Below are positions 16,870-29,705 of a DNA stretch of 64,000 bases, in pieces. Under the pieces are notes generated by a model. The model was not told the origin of the DNA. It saw nothing but the letters and a program-made list of their open reading frames with translations, and did not search any database. Each line of letters starts with the position of its first letter. The stretch's first letter is position 1. The stretch comes from Streptoverticillium olivoreticuli subsp. olivoreticuli (GTDB lineage: Bacteria; Actinomycetota; Actinomycetes; Streptomycetales; Streptomycetaceae): NCBI RefSeq assembly GCF_003391135.1, contig NZ_CP031455.1, forward strand, positions 6,847,501-6,911,500, written 5' to 3'. The position numbers were made by a program, and so were the translations under genes.

Positions 16870-18387
16870 ATGCCCGAACGCCGTACCGTCGCTCTTGTCA
16901 CACTTGGCTGCGCCCGTAACGAGGTGGACTCGGAGGAGCTGGCAGGCCGCTTGGCGGCGGATGGCTGGGACCTCGTCGAGGACGCCGCCGACGCCGATGT
17001 GGCCGTAGTCAACACCTGTGGTTTCGTCGAGGCCGCCAAGAAGGACTCCGTCGACGCCCTCCTCGAAGCAAACGATCTCAAGACCGCGTCCTCCGAGGGC
17101 CGTGGCGGCCGGACCCAGGCCGTGGTCGCCGTCGGCTGCATGGCCGAGCGGTACGGCAAGGAGCTCGCCGAGGCGCTGCCCGAGGCCGACGGCGTGCTCG
17201 GCTTCGACGACTACGCCGACATCTCCGACCGGCTCCAGACCATCCTCTCCGGTGGCGTCCACGCCTCCCACACCCCGCGCGACCGGCGCAAGCTGCTGCC
17301 GATCAGCCCCGCCGAGCGGCAGACCGCCGCGGTGGCGCTGCCCGGTCACGCCCAGACCGGAACCGGCCAGGAGCCCGCGCAGGAGCCGCCGGCCGACCTC
17401 CCGGAAGGCGTCGCCCCGGCCTCCGGGCCGCGCGCGCCGCTCCGCCGCAGGCTCGGCACCAGCCCCGTCGCCTCGGTCAAGCTCGCCTCCGGCTGCGACC
17501 GCCGGTGCTCCTTCTGCGCCATCCCCTCCTTCCGCGGCTCGTTCATCTCCCGCCGCCCCTCCGACGTGCTGAGCGAGACGCGCTGGCTCGCGGAGCAGGG
17601 CGTGAAGGAGGTCATGCTGGTCTCCGAGAACAACACCTCGTACGGCAAGGATCTCGGCGACATCCGCCTCCTGGAGACGCTGCTGCCGGAGCTCGCGGCG
17701 GTGGACGGTCTGGAGCGCATCCGGGTCAGCTACCTCCAGCCCGCGGAGATGCGGCCGGGCCTGATCGACGTGCTGACCTCGACGGACAAGATCGCGCCGT
17801 ACTTCGACCTGTCCTTCCAGCACTCCGCGCCCGGCGTGCTGCGCGCGATGCGCCGCTTCGGCGACACCGACCGCTTCCTGGAGCTGCTCGACCAGATCCG
17901 GTCCAAGGCCCCGCAGGCGGGTGCCCGCTCCAACTTCATCGTCGGCTTCCCCGGGGAGACCGAGGAGGACGTGGCCGAGCTGGAGCGCTTCCTGACCGGT
18001 GCGCGCCTGGACGCGATCGGCGTCTTCGGCTACTCCGACGAGGACGGCACCGAGGCCGCCACCTACGAGGACAAGCTCGACCCGGAGGTCGTGGCGGAGC
18101 GGCTGGAGCGCATCTCCCGGCTGGCCGAGGAGCTGACCGCGCAGCGCGCGGAGGAGCGGCTCGGAGAGACCATTGAAGTACTCGTCGACCGGATCGACGA
18201 GGAGGACGGCGTGCTCGGCCGGGCCGCCCACCAGGCGCCCGAGACCGACGGCCAGGTGCGGCTCGCCACGGACCGGGAATTCGCCCCGGGCCGCATGGTC
18301 GTGGCCAAGGTGGTGGCGACCGAGGGAGTGGATCTCGTCGCCGAGCCCCTGGGTGACGATGGGTGTACCGAGGAGGCGGCCAGATGA
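16870..18387 (+). CDS. rimO: Ribosomal protein S12 methylthiotransferase RimO
   Basis: The 505-residue enzyme is a radical-SAM methylthiotransferase that modifies the conserved aspartate of ribosomal protein S12. The N-terminal UPF0004 domain carries an Fe-S cluster (LGCARNEVDSE, NTCGFVEAAK, VGCMAERYG). The radical-SAM triad is C209, C213, C216 (SGCDRRCSFCAIP). A C-terminal TRAM domain follows (GETIEVLVDRID). It is longer than E. coli RimO because of a Pro/Gly-rich insert at about 155-200, just before the radical-SAM domain. The stop overlaps the pgsA start (ATGA), so the two are translationally coupled. A paralogue (miaB) lies at 51189-52715. Confidence 0.95.
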   Translation: MPERRTVALVTLGCARNEVDSEELAGRLAADGWDLVEDAADADVAVVNTCGFVEAAKKDSVDALLEANDLKTASSEGRGGRTQAVVAVGCMAERYGKELAEALPEADGVLGFDDYADISDRLQTILSGGVHASHTPRDRRKLLPISPAERQTAAVALPGHAQTGTGQEPAQEPPADLPEGVAPASGPRAPLRRRLGTSPVASVKLASGCDRRCSFCAIPSFRGSFISRRPSDVLSETRWLAEQGVKEVMLVSENNTSYGKDLGDIRLLETLLPELAAVDGLERIRVSYLQPAEMRPGLIDVLTSTDKIAPYFDLSFQHSAPGVLRAMRRFGDTDRFLELLDQIRSKAPQAGARSNFIVGFPGETEEDVAELERFLTGARLDAIGVFGYSDEDGTEAATYEDKLDPEVVAERLERISRLAEELTAQRAEERLGETIEVLVDRIDEEDGVLGRAAHQAPETDGQVRLATDREFAPGRMVVAKVVATEGVDLVAEPLGDDGCTEEAAR

Positions 18388-19031
18388 CCGGAGTCCCGGC
18401 CTCCGCTGCCGGAGGCCATGCCCCGGCATCGGCCATGAGGCCGGCCGGTTTGTGGAACATCGCCAATATCCTCACCATGGTGCGGCTGCTGCTCGTGCCC
18501 GGGTTCGTGTTGTTGATGCTCCATAACGGCGGTTCCGACCCGGCCTGGCGCTCCTTCGCCTGGGCCGCGTTCGCGGTCGCCATGATCACGGATCTGTTCG
18601 ACGGCCACCTGGCCCGGATGTACAACCTGGTCACCGACTTCGGCAAGATCGCCGACCCGATCGCCGACAAGGCGATCATGGGCGCGGCGCTGATCTGCCT
18701 GTCCTCGCTGAGCCTCCTGCCGTGGTGGGTCACGGGGGTGATCCTCTTCCGCGAGGTCGGCATCACGCTGATGCGGTTCTGGGTCATCAAGCACGGGGTC
18801 ATCCCGGCCAGCCGCGGCGGCAAGATGAAGACGCTGGCCCAGGGCGTGGCGGTGGGGATGTACATCCTCGCGCTGACCGGGCCGTTGGCCACTGCCCGCT
18901 TCTGGGTGATGGCGGTGGCCGTGGTGTTGACCGTGTACACCGGCCTCGACTACGTGCGGCAGGCCCTCGTCCTGCGCAGGGCCGGGCTGGCCGCACAGCG
19001 CGAGCGGGCCGGCCGGGACGCCGTGCGATGA
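18384..19031 (+). CDS. pgsA: CDP-diacylglycerol--glycerol-3-phosphate 3-phosphatidyltransferase
   Basis: The 215-residue integral membrane enzyme makes phosphatidylglycerophosphate, the first committed step to phosphatidylglycerol and cardiolipin. The CDP-alcohol phosphotransferase signature is complete: DLFDGHLARMYNLVTDFGK followed by IADPIADK. Four or five hydrophobic helices surround it. AGGAGG lies 7 nt before the ATG at 18384. It overlaps rimO upstream and cinA downstream by 4 nt each, a tight three-gene operon. Confidence 0.95.
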   Translation: MTGVPASAAGGHAPASAMRPAGLWNIANILTMVRLLLVPGFVLLMLHNGGSDPAWRSFAWAAFAVAMITDLFDGHLARMYNLVTDFGKIADPIADKAIMGAALICLSSLSLLPWWVTGVILFREVGITLMRFWVIKHGVIPASRGGKMKTLAQGVAVGMYILALTGPLATARFWVMAVAVVLTVYTGLDYVRQALVLRRAGLAAQRERAGRDAVR

Positions 19032-19561
19032 GCGCGGCCACGGACGACGCCCCGGCGCCGGCCGCGGCGGTCCTGGCCGCCCTGGTGGAGCGCGGCCTGA
19101 CGGTGGCGGCCGCCGAATCGCTCACCGGTGGCCTGGTCGCGGCCGGTCTGACCGCGGTGCCGGGTGCCTCCCGCGCGGTGCGCGGCTCGGTCACCGCGTA
19201 CGCCTCGGAGGTCAAGCGCGACGTCCTGGGCGTGGACGGGGAACTGCTCGCCGGGCGCGGGGCCGTCGACCCGGAGGTGGCGCGGCAGATGGCGGTCGGC
19301 GTACGGGCGTTGCTGAATGCCGACTGGGGCACGGCCACGACCGGGGTCGCGGGCCCGGAGCCCCAGGACGGCCGGCCGGTCGGTACGGTGTTCGTCGCCG
19401 TCGCGGGGCCGGGGGGCCGCTCGGCGGTCAGGGAACTGGCGCTGACCGGTGACCGGGCGCGGATCCGCGGGGAAAGCGTGCGGGCCGTGCTGGAACTGCT
19501 GCTGAGCGAACTGACAGAAAACGTGGGCGCAAAGGATACGGAACACAACGGGGGGAATTGA
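19028..19561 (+). CDS. cinA: CinA C-terminal-domain protein (nicotinamide-nucleotide amidase family)
   Basis: The 177-residue product is the stand-alone CinA amidase domain. Motifs include AAAESLTGGLVAAGLT near residue 32 and the TTGVAGPEPQDGRPVGTVFV segment. This family deamidates nicotinamide mononucleotide in pyridine-nucleotide salvage. The N-terminal COG1058 domain found in longer CinA proteins is absent, which is normal for actinobacteria. The ATG overlaps the stop of pgsA (ATGA). Together with clgR downstream it forms the pgsA-cinA-clgR order seen in many actinobacteria. Confidence 0.9.
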   Translation: MSAATDDAPAPAAAVLAALVERGLTVAAAESLTGGLVAAGLTAVPGASRAVRGSVTAYASEVKRDVLGVDGELLAGRGAVDPEVARQMAVGVRALLNADWGTATTGVAGPEPQDGRPVGTVFVAVAGPGGRSAVRELALTGDRARIRGESVRAVLELLLSELTENVGAKDTEHNGGN

Positions 19562-19670
19562 TGTTTGCAGCCCTGAGTGAACACGACATAGCTCCCCGCA
19601 CGGCCGGAGCCCGAGGCGGTACGGTGGGGCGTGAAGGATCCGGATTCGCGGTCCAAGGAGGGAGCCACCG

Positions 19671-20054
19671 ATGATTTTGCTCCGTCGCCTGCTGGGTGAC
19701 GTGCTGCGTCGGCAGCGCCAGCGCCAGGGCCGCACTCTGCGCGAGGTCTCCTCTTCCGCCCGGGTCTCGCTCGGTTACCTCTCCGAGGTCGAGCGGGGGC
19801 AGAAAGAGGCGTCCTCCGAGCTTCTCTCCGCAATCTGCGACGCTCTGGACGTACGGATGTCCGAGGTCATGCGCGAGGTGAGTGACGAATTGTCGCTCGC
19901 CGAGCTGGCGCAGTCGGCGGCGGCGAGTGAGCCGGTACCCGCGCCGATGCGGCCGATGTTCAATTCGGTGTCCGTGACGTCCGTGACGGGCGTACCGGGA
20001 GAGCGTGTGACGATCAAGGCTCCCGCGGAGGCCGTGGACGTGGTCGCGGCCTGA
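19671..20054 (+). CDS. clgR: ClgR, transcriptional activator of Clp protease genes
   Basis: The 127-residue protein begins with a well-kept Xre helix-turn-helix (GRTLREVSSSARVSLGYLSEVERGQ, here split for length: LREVSSSARVSL, GYLSEVERGQKEASSE). In Streptomyces and Corynebacterium ClgR activates clpP/clpC and related genes. It ends in VVAA; a di-alanine end is a Clp-degradation signal in streptomycete ClgR, so feedback through proteolysis is likely here too. AAGGAGG lies 9 nt before the ATG. It follows cinA by 109 nt, and a terminator follows it. Confidence 0.92.
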   Translation: MILLRRLLGDVLRRQRQRQGRTLREVSSSARVSLGYLSEVERGQKEASSELLSAICDALDVRMSEVMREVSDELSLAELAQSAAASEPVPAPMRPMFNSVSVTSVTGVPGERVTIKAPAEAVDVVAA

Positions 20055-20102
20055 GGGAGTACGGGACGGCGTTCGTTCCGCCAGCGTTTGTTTTCCATCG
20101 GG

Positions 20103-20133
20103 GATCCCGGTCAGAAGCCTGACCGGGATCTTC
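20103..20133 (+). terminator. Terminator after clgR
   Basis: gatcccggtcag (20103-20114) and ctgaccgggatc (20119-20130) form a perfect 12-bp stem with a 4-nt loop, followed by ttcgcgttt. Confidence 0.85.
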
Positions 20134-20231
20134 GCGTTTCCGGCCCCGTCGGGACCTTTGTGCGATGGTGGGGAAACGGGTAGCAAACCGATCAGAGCGG
20201 ACAGTTTTCCCAGCCCGAACAGGAGAAGCGG

Positions 20232-20702
20232 ATGTCTGTGGTGAAGAGCCCGCTGACCGAGCAGGACCGGAAGACCGTGGGCGACGCCCTCCAGGGCGCC
20301 CTGGTCGACCTGGTGGACCTCTCCCTCGTGGCCAAGCAGGTCCACTGGACCGTGGTGGGCCCGCGCTTCCGCTCGGTCCACCTCCAGCTGGACGAGGTCG
20401 TCGCCAGCGCCCGCCTGCACGCCGACACCGTCGCCGAGCGCGCCTCGGCACTGGGCGTGGCACCGGACGGGCGAGCGGGCACCGTCGCCAAGACCAGCGG
20501 CATCGCCCCGGTGGGCGACGGCTGGAACAAGGACACCGCGGCGGTGCAGACCCTGGTCGACGCCCTGCACGCCGTGATCACCCGGATGCGGGAGCGCATC
20601 ACGGCCACGGGGGACCCGGATCCGGTCACCCAGGACATCCTCATCGGACTGACCGGGGACCTGGAGAAGCACCACTGGATGTTCCAGGCGGAGAACGCCT
20701 GA
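20232..20702 (+). CDS. Dps-family ferritin-like DNA-protection protein
   Basis: The 156-residue four-helix protein carries the Dps ferroxidase pattern: KQVHWTVVGPRF, then SVHLQLDEVV with the expected His/His/Asp/Glu spacing. A C-terminal helix has EKHHWMFQAE. Dps proteins form 12-mers that store iron and protect DNA. From gene order I believe it corresponds to DpsB of S. coelicolor. The ATG at 20232 has aggag 9 nt upstream. It stands alone between the clgR terminator and small unknown genes. Confidence 0.88.
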   Translation: MSVVKSPLTEQDRKTVGDALQGALVDLVDLSLVAKQVHWTVVGPRFRSVHLQLDEVVASARLHADTVAERASALGVAPDGRAGTVAKTSGIAPVGDGWNKDTAAVQTLVDALHAVITRMRERITATGDPDPVTQDILIGLTGDLEKHHWMFQAENA

Positions 20703-20791
20703 GCGGGCCCGGCGCCGCCTCCTCCGGCTCGCGGAAAGGCGCGTCGCGACTCCGGTGGCGTGCGCCGCGCGGTCGCGCTCTCCTTGAGGGC

Positions 20792-21004
20792 ATGGACGAG
20801 CACCCCGTGACGCGCCTCACGAACGAGCTGATCGTGGTGTCGGAGCTCGACCGGACGACGGCCGGTGCCTTCGTCCGGCTGGTGTACCAGGAGGGCGTCC
20901 ACGAGGGTGAGCAGCGGCTGATCGCCGAGCTGCACCAGCGGGACCGCCGGATCACGGAGCTGGAGCGGGAGCTGGACCGGCTCCGCGGCACATCGCCCGG
21001 CTGA
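20792..21004 (+). CDS. Small conserved-looking protein of unknown function
   Basis: The 70-residue product starts MDEHPVTRLTNELIVVSE and ends in a charged helix (RDRRITELERELDRLRG) with coiled-coil character. Codon third positions are strongly G/C, as in real genes of this window. The ATG is preceded by cttgaggg. I do not recognise the family. A short adaptor or dimerising protein is possible, but this is a guess from the helix alone. Confidence 0.6.
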   Translation: MDEHPVTRLTNELIVVSELDRTTAGAFVRLVYQEGVHEGEQRLIAELHQRDRRITELERELDRLRGTSPG

Positions 21005-21114
21005 CGGGCCCGCCGTCCAGGGCGCGTACGGGAACGACGCACGCCGCTGCCGCCGCCCGGTGCGCTCTCCCCGGCCCCTGGAAGCCGGTCTACCGTCGCC
21101 CGAAGGAGGCAGCC

Positions 21115-21423
21115 ATGGTCCGGCATGACTTCTGGGGCGGGATACGGCGTGGCGCCCGGAGAGGGCGCGGGGCGCGAGGGCCGGCCGGCTGGGTGGCCGC
21201 GGTGGTGCTCGGCGGGGTGTGGTGGTGCGCCGCGCTCCGGCTGCTCGCACAGCCGGAGCGGTCCGGGCCGGTGGAGGGGCTGGTCGTCGCGGGCGGCTGG
21301 GGGCTGAGCCTGCTGCCCGTGCACTGCGTGCCCTGGACCCGCCGCCCGGCCCGGGGCCGGGCGTGGACACGGCGGACGGCCGCCCGGATATGGCGCGGCG
21401 GCGGGGGAGTACGGGGCCGCTGA
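21115..21423 (+). CDS. Small putative membrane protein
   Basis: The 102-residue, Arg-rich product has two hydrophobic stretches (WVAAVVLGGVWWCAALRLL and VEGLVVAGGWGLSLLPVHC) flanked by basic ends, suggesting a two-span membrane protein. GGAGG lies 7 nt before the ATG. It converges with the nei-type gene, whose stop is only 15 nt away. No family recognised. Confidence 0.55.
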   Translation: MVRHDFWGGIRRGARRGRGARGPAGWVAAVVLGGVWWCAALRLLAQPERSGPVEGLVVAGGWGLSLLPVHCVPWTRRPARGRAWTRRTAARIWRGGGGVRGR

Positions 21424-21438
21424 CGCAGGCCGGCCCCC

Positions 21439-22245
21439 TCACTCGTTCGGGTCAATGCCCGGGGCCGGCTGGCAGCGCGGACACCAGTAGGCGGGGCGCT
21501 CCTGCCCGGGCTGCCCCTGACCGGCGGAGCGCAGGAGCGTGCCACAGCGGCGGCAGGGCCGGTCGGCCCGCCCGTACACCCACAGCTGGTGGCCGGGGCG
21601 GGGGTCGGCGGTGGTGATGCGCGCGGGCCTGGCCTTGTTGGCCTCCAGGAACCTCTTCGCGAGCGTCGTCAGCCGCTCCGGCCCGGGGACGCGTGAGACC
21701 GGCAGCCACGGGGAGATCCTGAGGGCGAAGCACAGCTCGGACTTGTAGACATTGCCGATCCCGGCGAGGTTGCGCTGGTCGAGCAGGGCCTCGCCGACGG
21801 GGCGCCCGGGGTCGGCGAGCAGTCGGCGCAGTGCCTCCTGGGGGTCCCAGTCGGGGCCCAGGAGATCCGGGCCGAGGTGGCCGACGGCCGTGGACTCGTC
21901 GGCAGTGCGCAGCAGTTCCAGGACGGGGAGCCGGTAGCCCACCGCCGTGCGGTCGGCGTTGGCCAGCACGGCGCGGATCTGGTGCTGCGGGCCGCCGTGC
22001 CAGTGCTCCCCGGGGGCGAAGACCCGCCACGCGCCGTCCATCTTCAGGTGCGAATGGAGGGTGAGGCCGCCCTCGACACGGGTGAGCAGGTGCTTGCCGC
22101 GCGGGACGACCTCGGCGACGCGGCGGCCGGTGAGGTCGACGGTGGCGAGCTTGGGCACGCGCAGGTCGCAGCGGGTGAGCGGACGATCCGCGAGGGCGCG
22201 GTGCAGGGCGTGGGCGGTGCGCCAGACCGTATCTCCTTCGGGCAT
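21439..22245 (-). CDS. nei: Fpg/Nei-family DNA glycosylase/AP lyase
   Basis: The 268-residue repair enzyme starts MPEGDTVWRTA with the catalytic Pro2-Glu3 pair of the Fpg/Nei family, and has LHSHLKMDGAW (conserved Lys). It ends in a zinc finger with CRRCG and CPRCQ cysteine pairs. It removes oxidised bases and cuts the abasic site. The exact subclass (Nei1, Nei2) cannot be fixed by eye. It starts 48 nt downstream of lhr on the same strand, so it is probably in one operon with lhr and shares its DNA-damage-type promoter. Confidence 0.88.
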   Translation of the reverse strand: MPEGDTVWRTAHALHRALADRPLTRCDLRVPKLATVDLTGRRVAEVVPRGKHLLTRVEGGLTLHSHLKMDGAWRVFAPGEHWHGGPQHQIRAVLANADRTAVGYRLPVLELLRTADESTAVGHLGPDLLGPDWDPQEALRRLLADPGRPVGEALLDQRNLAGIGNVYKSELCFALRISPWLPVSRVPGPERLTTLAKRFLEANKARPARITTADPRPGHQLWVYGRADRPCRRCGTLLRSAGQGQPGQERPAYWCPRCQPAPGIDPNE

Positions 22246-22293
22246 GCCGCCATGATGCCGTCACGCTCCCCGACCGGGCGTGCGGCGGCCCGG

Positions 22294-27042
<4,749 letters not shown>

Positions 27043-27049
27043 GCACCCC

Positions 27050-27072
27050 ATCGTGCACCGCACCACTGACAA
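27050..27072 (-). promoter_or_regulatory. RecA-NDp (PafBC-type) promoter of lhr-nei
   Basis: On the minus strand TTGTCAGTGGT (27072-27062), six bases, and CACGAT (27055-27050) match the actinobacterial LexA-independent DNA-damage promoter TTGTCAGTGGC-N6-TAnnnT. Mismatches are the last base of the upstream element and the first of the -10. The -10 ends 7 nt before the lhr ATG, ideal for leaderless initiation. Confidence 0.75.
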
Positions 27073-27115
27073 CGCCGCGGAATCGCAGCTCAGGGCAGGT
27101 GCGAGCGCCTCGGCG

Positions 27116-28036
27116 TCAGAGCGCCCGCCCGTAGGCGCGCAGGGTCAGCAGCGAGGAGATGGTCACCATCGGCCGGCACTCCAGCCCCGTGCCCGGTGCC
27201 CACTGGCGCCAGCGGACCGGCCAGCCGCCGTCCTCCTCCTGGGCGGTGGCGAGGAAGTCCAGCGACCGGTCCAGCTCCGTGTCGGTGAACCAGCGGCGGG
27301 CCAGGGAGCCGGGCGCCCGGGCGAAGTCGTACGGGAAGTGGTGCTCGCCCGGGGCGTAGCCGTCCGGCACGGGGTGGTCCGCCGTCCGCGAGGGGTCCAG
27401 GACGGCCAGCCGCTGCTCCCGCACCGCACGGCCCAGCCGCTCCGCGGCCGCCTCGGCGCGCGGCCGGTCGGGGGCACCGTCCAGGAAGGCCACGGCCGCC
27501 TCGACCTCGTACGGGTGGGTCCGCGCCCCGCTGCCCAGGGCCTCGACCGCGGCCCAGCAGAAGTCGGTTGCCCGGAACAGCCACGCGTGCCACACCTCGT
27601 TGCGGTGCAGCAGGCCCACCACGGGGCCGGTCGCGAGCAGATCGCTCGGAGGGTCGTCGACCACCGGGATCCACGGGGCTGCCGGATAACCGCGCAGCGA
27701 GGGGTGCAGCGCGGGCAGGGCGCCGTCCGGGGTGGAGACGGCCGTCAGATAGCGGCAGACGCGCTCGACCCGCCGGTCGCCGCAGCGGCCGATCTCGTCG
27801 AGCACGTGCAACGCGTGCGCGGTGTGCAGCGGCTGGCTCACCGGCCCGCGCAGGTCGGGCTCCAGGGCGTAGCCGTACCCCCCGTCGGCCCCCAGGTAGG
27901 CCGTCAGGGCGGCCTCGACGGCGTCGGGTCCGCCGTCCAGGAAGTGGAACGCGAATCTGCGTTGTTCGAGGACGCGGGCGGTCAGCCACATGAACTGCTC
28001 GGCACGGACTACGGGGGATGCTCCGGATCGGGCCAT
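27116..28036 (-). CDS. Conserved unknown protein with prenyltransferase/squalene-oxidase-like toroid repeats
   Basis: The 306-residue protein contains repeated helical motifs with DGG or EDGGW turns (GADGGYGYALEPDL near 50, STPDGALPALHP near 103, EEDGGWPVRWRQW near 268). These resemble the alpha/alpha-toroid repeats of terpene cyclases and prenyltransferase beta subunits. I see no DxDD or DDxxD catalytic motif, so enzyme activity is not supported. There is no signal peptide. It is divergent from the DUF3046 gene at 28116. Confidence 0.75.
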   Translation of the reverse strand: MARSGASPVVRAEQFMWLTARVLEQRRFAFHFLDGGPDAVEAALTAYLGADGGYGYALEPDLRGPVSQPLHTAHALHVLDEIGRCGDRRVERVCRYLTAVSTPDGALPALHPSLRGYPAAPWIPVVDDPPSDLLATGPVVGLLHRNEVWHAWLFRATDFCWAAVEALGSGARTHPYEVEAAVAFLDGAPDRPRAEAAAERLGRAVREQRLAVLDPSRTADHPVPDGYAPGEHHFPYDFARAPGSLARRWFTDTELDRSLDFLATAQEEDGGWPVRWRQWAPGTGLECRPMVTISSLLTLRAYGRAL

Positions 28037-28115
28037 GCACCGACCGTAGGACGGAATGCGCCGCCGGTCAGCGGCTCGTGCCCGGCAGCACTCTCAGGGG
28101 CGGGATACTGGTCGC

Positions 28116-28310
28116 ATGCGGTTGACGGTCTTCTGGCAGCGGATGGCGGATTATTTCGGCGCGGCGTACGCCGACTCCTTCGCGCGCGATCATGTGATGT
28201 CCGAACTCGGCGGGAGGACCGTGCACGAGGCGCTCGACGCCGGCTGGAACGCCAAGGACGTCTGGCGCGGGGTGTGCAGGGCGCTGGAGATCCCCGACGA
28301 CCGGCACTGA
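28116..28310 (+). CDS. DUF3046 family protein
   Basis: The 64-residue protein (MRLTVFWQRMADYFGAAY, then HVMSELGGRTVHEALDAGW, ending VCRALEIPDDRH) matches the small actinobacterial DUF3046 family, which is commonly found just upstream of recA. Its function is unknown. It lies about 40 nt upstream of the AI-2E-type permease in the same direction. Confidence 0.85.
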   Translation: MRLTVFWQRMADYFGAAYADSFARDHVMSELGGRTVHEALDAGWNAKDVWRGVCRALEIPDDRH

Positions 28311-28349
28311 CCACCCGGGGCGATTCATCCCATAGGCCACACTTGCCCC

Positions 28350-29528
28350 GTGGCAGCAGAAGACACCGCTCCGGAAGCGGACCCGCACCCCCGGCCCGAC
28401 GCCGACGCCCGCATGCCGCGCTGGCTGCCCCGGGCGATGGTGGTGGCGCTCGCCCTCCTCGCCTGTTTCCAGCTGGCGAGCTGGGCCTTCCACCAGCTCG
28501 TCGGCCTGCTGATCAACATCCTGATCGCGTTCTTCCTCGCCCTGGCGATCGAGCCGGCCGTGGCCCGGCTGTCCGCGCGCGGCATGCGGCGCGGGCTCGC
28601 GACGGGCCTGGTCCTCCTCGGGATCGCCGTGGCCGTCGCGGGCTTCTTCGCCCTGCTCGGCTCGATGCTCGCCGACCAGATCACGACCATGGTGGCGAAC
28701 TTCCCCTCCTATGTGGACTCCGTGATCGGCTGGGTCAACCGGACGTTCCGCACCGACTTCTCCCGGGTCGAGATCCAGCAGAGCGTGCTGCACTCGGACT
28801 GGCTCCAGAAGTACGTGAAGAACAGCGCGGGCGGCGTGCTGGACGTCTCCGCCACCGTCCTCGGCGGACTGTTCCAGCTGCTGACCGTGGTGCTGTTCTC
28901 GTTCTACTTCGCGGCCGACGGGCCCCGGCTGCGCCGTGCCCTGTGCTCCGTCCTGCCGCCGAACCGGCAGGCGGAAGTGCTGCGCGCCTGGGAGCTCGCG
29001 GTGGCGAAGACCGGCGGGTATCTCTACTCGCGCGCCCTGATGGCACTGATCTCCGGCATCGCGCACTACGTCCTGCTGGAGATCCTGGGCGTGCCCTACG
29101 CCCCGGCGCTCGCGATCTGGGTGGGCTTCGTCTCCCAGTTCATCCCCACCATCGGCACCTACCTGGCGGGTGCGCTGCCGATGCTGATCGCCTTCACCGT
29201 GGACCCCTGGTACGCGGTCTGGGTGCTCGGCTTCGTGGTGGTCTATCAGCAATTCGAGAACTATGTGCTCCAGCCCCGCATCACCGCCAGGACCGTGGAC
29301 ATCCACCCGGCCGTCGCCTTCGGCTCGGTGATCGCGGGCACCGCGCTGCTCGGCGCGGTGGGCGCGCTGATCGCCATCCCGGCGACCGCCACGCTCCAGG
29401 GTTTCCTGGGGGCCTACGTGAAGCGGTACGACGTCGCCGACGACCCGCGGGTGCACGGCCGGCGCCCGGACGACGGGCCGCGTTCCTCGGCCCTGGCCCG
29501 GCTCCTGCGGGCGCTGCGCGAGCGGTGA
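28350..29528 (+). CDS. AI-2E family transporter (TqsA/PerM-like permease)
   Basis: The 392-residue polytopic membrane protein has about 7-8 hydrophobic helices and family motifs VQPRITARTVDIHPA-like (LQPRITARTVDIHPAVAF) and WVGFVSQFIPTIGTYLAG. The AI-2E/PerM family includes exporters of signal molecules and sodium-coupled transporters; the substrate here is unknown. Translation starts at GTG 28350. It ends 177 nt before recA. Confidence 0.88.
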   Translation: MAAEDTAPEADPHPRPDADARMPRWLPRAMVVALALLACFQLASWAFHQLVGLLINILIAFFLALAIEPAVARLSARGMRRGLATGLVLLGIAVAVAGFFALLGSMLADQITTMVANFPSYVDSVIGWVNRTFRTDFSRVEIQQSVLHSDWLQKYVKNSAGGVLDVSATVLGGLFQLLTVVLFSFYFAADGPRLRRALCSVLPPNRQAEVLRAWELAVAKTGGYLYSRALMALISGIAHYVLLEILGVPYAPALAIWVGFVSQFIPTIGTYLAGALPMLIAFTVDPWYAVWVLGFVVVYQQFENYVLQPRITARTVDIHPAVAFGSVIAGTALLGAVGALIAIPATATLQGFLGAYVKRYDVADDPRVHGRRPDDGPRSSALARLLRALRER

Positions 29529-29548
29529 TCGGGGGCGGCGTGGTGCGC

Positions 29549-29576
29549 TTGACACCAAAATCGAACATCCATTCTC
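29549..29576 (+). promoter_or_regulatory. recA upstream SOS box (LexA-type) with TTGACA
   Basis: TCGAACATCCATTCTC (29561-29576) contains the GAAC-N4-TTC-like dyad described as the SOS box of streptomycete recA. A perfect -35 hexamer TTGACA sits at 29549-29554, so a repressor bound here would cover the promoter spacer. Confidence 0.75.
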
Positions 29577-29639
29577 ATGGGTGTTCCGGGCCTTCTGGGA
29601 GGCGAGTTATCCACAGGCCAGGGGGGACGCCCGGGCCCA

Positions 29640-29662
29640 TTGTCAGTGGCAGGCGTTAGCGT
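29640..29662 (+). promoter_or_regulatory. recA RecA-NDp (PafBC-type) promoter
   Basis: TTGTCAGTGGC (29640-29650), six bases and TAGCGT (29657-29662) match the RecA-NDp consensus TTGTCAGTGGC-N6-TAGggT almost perfectly. Initiation about 7 nt further gives a leader of roughly 37 nt for recA. Confidence 0.9.
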
Positions 29663-29705
29663 CGTTGACGTGAAGCGATCGACTCAAGCAAACCGGGTGG
29701 AACCC

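Noticed and set aside
20155..20195. SigB-type promoter before the Dps gene (GGGTAG at about 20178)
   Set aside because: No GNNT element is found 14-16 nt upstream of the GGGTAG.
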